Position numbers and translations under genes: made by a program | Part shown: one piece after another, positions 11,725 through 64,000 of the stretch | How positions within the stretch are numbered: the first letter of the stretch is position 1 | Layout: every line of letters starts with the position of its first letter | Notes under the pieces: generated by a model | The model's database searches: none | What the model was told of the DNA's origin: nothing | What the model saw: the letters and a program-made list of their open reading frames with translations, nothing else | Origin: Micropterix aruncella | Lineage: Eukaryota; Arthropoda; Insecta; Lepidoptera; Micropterigidae | Direction: 5' to 3' | DNA: 64,000 nucleotides | Assembly (NCBI GenBank): GCA_944548615.1 | Contig: OX155972.1 | Location: forward strand, 3,213,625-3,277,624

Positions 11725-11964
11725 TAGATCTTCCTAAATGTTGACAACGGCAACATTTGTATGTTGGAGAGGGAGGAGAACAGATTGGCAGATTGCAATT
11801 TTGCTTTTCTCAGGGATAAAATTCTTTAGCTTTGTTAGTTTGAGGAAGCGGCCAAAGAGTTTACCTCTCATCTCCTCAATGTACAGAATGCCATGAAGAT
11901 TCTGGTCAAGGTATGCACCAAGATTTTTAACCTGGGAACTGATTGGGATCTCATATATAGGCAT
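11725..11964 (-). pseudogene. reverse-transcriptase fragment
   Basis: A 76-codon minus-strand frame reads IPISSQVKNLGAYLDQNLHG and continues IEEMRGKLFGRFLKL. SQVKNLGxYLDxNL is the conserved motif downstream of the RT palm in Jockey-like elements. Confidence 0.6.
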
Positions 11965-11984
11965 ACATGTATAGGCGCATCAGT

Positions 11985-12330
11985 TAAAAATAAATGCCTG
12001 TCAATGTAATAATAATAATGACTATTACTGAAAGTTAGGAATTAATCAGTATCAATCAGTATAACAAAGGGAATAGTCGTGTCGACCCATTTTTAAAAGG
12101 CTAAAAATCCTCACTTCAACCTCACTCTATCTCTTTAAGTTACCGACTGAGTTTTAAAGAATAAAGAAACAAAATATAAAAAGTTTTCATATACCAAAAA
12201 TATGAGAAATATATATTTTTTAATACCATGTACAAAACTAGACACAGCAAGGCAAGACACAAAATATTCTGGGCAATATTACTTTAACAGACTACCGGAA
12301 AGTTTAAAAATAATTCAAGTGGAAAGCTAA
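11985..12330. other. AT-rich DNA, nothing recognised
   Basis: No open frame or repeat was recognised up to the TTAA element at 12335. Confidence 0.4.
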
Positions 12331-12334
12331 TTAA

Positions 12335-12625
12335 CCCTTCGAGCCTCAGAGGGACCGACCGGACTCAAACGTAAAAGCACAGTTGCGCCTCGTTAGGACC
12401 GATCGGACTCAGACTATCAGTGTAAATCCTATCGGTGTAAAATTTGATTGTGAATAAAAAAATATATTTAGCGTTTTCAAAAATTAAGTTCTAATATTCT
12501 AATATCAAATTTCATCGGGAACAAAACGACGTTTTTATTTTAATTATCTTAATTATCGCAACAAGGGTTTGGGGGAAATTAATATTTTAGTCGGCCACCA
12601 AAGCGAAATCTCGCAGCTTCGGGGG
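12335..12625 (+). mobile_element. TTAA-1: piggyBac-like MITE
   Basis: It is flanked by TTAA (12331-12334 and 12626-12629). Ends are CCCTTCGAGC and, inverted, CCCCCGAAGC. Near the left end GGACCGACCGGACTCA and GGACCGATCGGACTCA are 44 bp apart. It carries no transposase. Confidence 0.65.
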
Positions 12626-13002
12626 TTAAAAAAAATGCTAAACAATTCCTATTAGAAATTGCTTTTTATTCAATCGAAGAGTTTGTTAGTTTTCAGTGAT
12701 TTTTTTTAAATTTTGACCATTTTTTAAGTTTTGCAGTTTTGAATTATTTTGACTTTTTCTGATTTTATATGATCTTGATTATTTTAATTTGTAGTTTTAG
12801 TTAGTATATTTTAATAATGATTTTTGAGTATCGCTAGTATTCAAATGTTGCATATCGACATATCATAAAAGCAATAATGAAGAACTTTGAACTATATGTA
12901 CCTGGTGATGAAATTTGGATATTGTAAAAACGGACGAATAGATTGTAATTTAAATGTACCTGGATGTCTGTTAACATTTTTTGGAAAAAAATAATGACTT
13001 AC

Positions 13003-63124
<50,122 letters not shown>

Positions 63125-63400
63125 CCTAACAGGTCAAACAAAACACTGCTCAAACCAACACAAAGGATGACATCACTTCACGCCGTAAAACTGCATCCAA
63201 AACTTTTCCACCGAATTACGGAACTGCCATTTTCGCCAAAATTTCACTGTTTTCAGCGCGGGACCGTAATATTTCTGGCAAAAACGCAGCAATTCATCAG
63301 TTAACGGAATATGCCGTATTTACCAGAGGACGATAAAAAAAGTCGTCTTATTTTTCGCAGCAGACGAAACTGACAAACTGTCAAAAAGTGACAGCAGCGA
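63125..63400 (-). promoter_or_regulatory. SCAPER 5' leader and probable promoter region
   Basis: This lies directly upstream of the SCAPER start codon. An in-frame TGA sits three codons before the ATG (codons TGA CCT GTT AGG, then ATG), which fixes the start. The leader has three short upstream ORFs on the minus strand: 63216-63230 (4 codons), 63173-63196 (7 codons) and one beginning at 63173. Farther upstream the minus strand has a GACAGTTTGTCAGTTT-like stretch with an initiator-like TCAGTTT near 63375. No TATA box is evident. Where the leader ends and the promoter begins is inferred. Confidence 0.4.
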
Positions 63401-63865
63401 TGCGGAAGTGCAACGTTAAGGCTACTAAGCAGAAAGCTTGCAGAAAGCCACTGATCCAGAGAGCCAGATAAAACAAAAATTTTATATAGGCAGAAATAAT
63501 TGAATACTATTTTTGCTTGGCTTGGAATACTATAAGTGGTTGGTTTTTCCACATTATAAAAACGGGCTTTATATTTTATTGGCTTTGCATTTAGTATGGC
63601 TAATTTGAAATGTATAGTCGGGCCATTGTTAATCAACCCATTGCATTCTTGCACAGTTTTAAGGGCTCTCTAGACGTTCAAGCATGCTTGTGACTGATTA
63701 TTTCCTGCGGTTTACGATCCCCTCCCAGCCCACGACACGAAGCTTGACAAGCATGCTTGATCGTAGAGCCCTTCACGATTTGATGTTAAGCCGGCTCTAC
63801 ATAATAGCCGGAGCTCGCTGCAACGCCTATGCTTTGTTTCCGTATACCAGTTATATAATCAGAAA
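63400..63865. other. upstream flank of SCAPER, nothing recognised
   Basis: No coding signal or known repeat; one short TTAAGCCGGCTCTACATAAT stretch is moderately GC-rich. Confidence 0.35.
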
Positions 63866-63867
63866 AT

Positions 63868-64000
63868 AAAATACAAGCAGAGCTGCCATGGAATTCACCG
63901 ACCGGAGTCAGGCCCATCATAATACTTTTTTTACACTTCTGGGGGGTGAGCAGTTGATTCCGGACTAACGACCGGCTGTGGTAGGTTTAGGACAGCTGTC
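63868..64000 (-). repeat. RLE LINE 3' UTR, cut by the window edge
   Basis: AGAGCTGCCATGGAATTCAC through GGTGAGCAGTTGATTCCGGA matches the tail of 52455-52600. Confidence 0.75.

Noticed and set aside
1..13002. Further 3' exons of SCAPER
   Set aside because: I looked for a phase-0 minus-strand exon continuing the helical repeats and found only transposon fragments; the remaining exons are probably left of the window.

Overview
The window is a piece of an AT-rich, transposon-dense insect genome. It is most likely lepidopteran: the Helitron ends that read CTATACTAATATTATAAAG at the 5' side and CGGGTCAGCTAG at the 3' side, and the general mix of repeats, are familiar from moths and butterflies. 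That assignment is recognition, not a database result. There is no operon, tRNA, rRNA or CRISPR.

The only cellular gene I can support is a SCAPER orthologue (S-phase cyclin A-associated protein in the ER) on the minus strand. It runs from a start codon at 63124 leftwards to at least 13003. Sixteen coding exons can be joined with consistent splice sites and reading phase, giving about 1,203 codons. A seventeenth, phase-neutral exon at 25081-25188 is possible. The 3' end is not in the window as far as I can see; the left 13 kb is transposon debris. The C2H2 zinc finger that vertebrate SCAPER carries after its long coiled coil is not visible between the exons at 34610 and 29846.

Almost everything else is mobile DNA inside SCAPER introns or left of the last recognised exon. 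From left to right:
(1) 1-13 kb: a Helitron end, tandem copies of a ~700-bp GC-richer repeat of unknown type (here called family A), many fragments of non-LTR retrotransposons, and one isolated core-promoter/first-exon-like motif at 9293-9355.
(2) 13.85-18.79 kb: a complete P-type DNA transposon with terminal inverted repeats, an 8-bp target duplication and a decayed THAP9/P-like transposase.
(3) 20-29 kb: a full Helitron, a hAT MITE, LINE 3' ends and a 1.5-kb mariner-like element with an open N-terminal transposase ORF.
(4) 30-40 kb: a solo LTR, two long TA microsatellites, and Harbinger, hAT and other MITEs with clear target duplications.
(5) 40-58 kb: CR1-like, RTE-like and RLE-endonuclease LINE ends, a second Helitron and a second solo LTR.
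(6) 58.9-62.6 kb: a Ty1/copia element with both LTRs, whose reverse-transcriptase catalytic core has been deleted.

The most interesting thing I found is a set of seven TTAA-flanked, piggyBac-like non-autonomous elements (12.3, 13.3, 33.7, 35.3, 48.3, 54.0 and 57.9 kb). They differ in sequence. Six of the seven carry two short palindromes 43-44 bp apart near one end; the seventh is a 71-bp near-perfect palindrome. Several insertions have an unoccupied paralogous site elsewhere in the window, so their boundaries are read directly rather than guessed.
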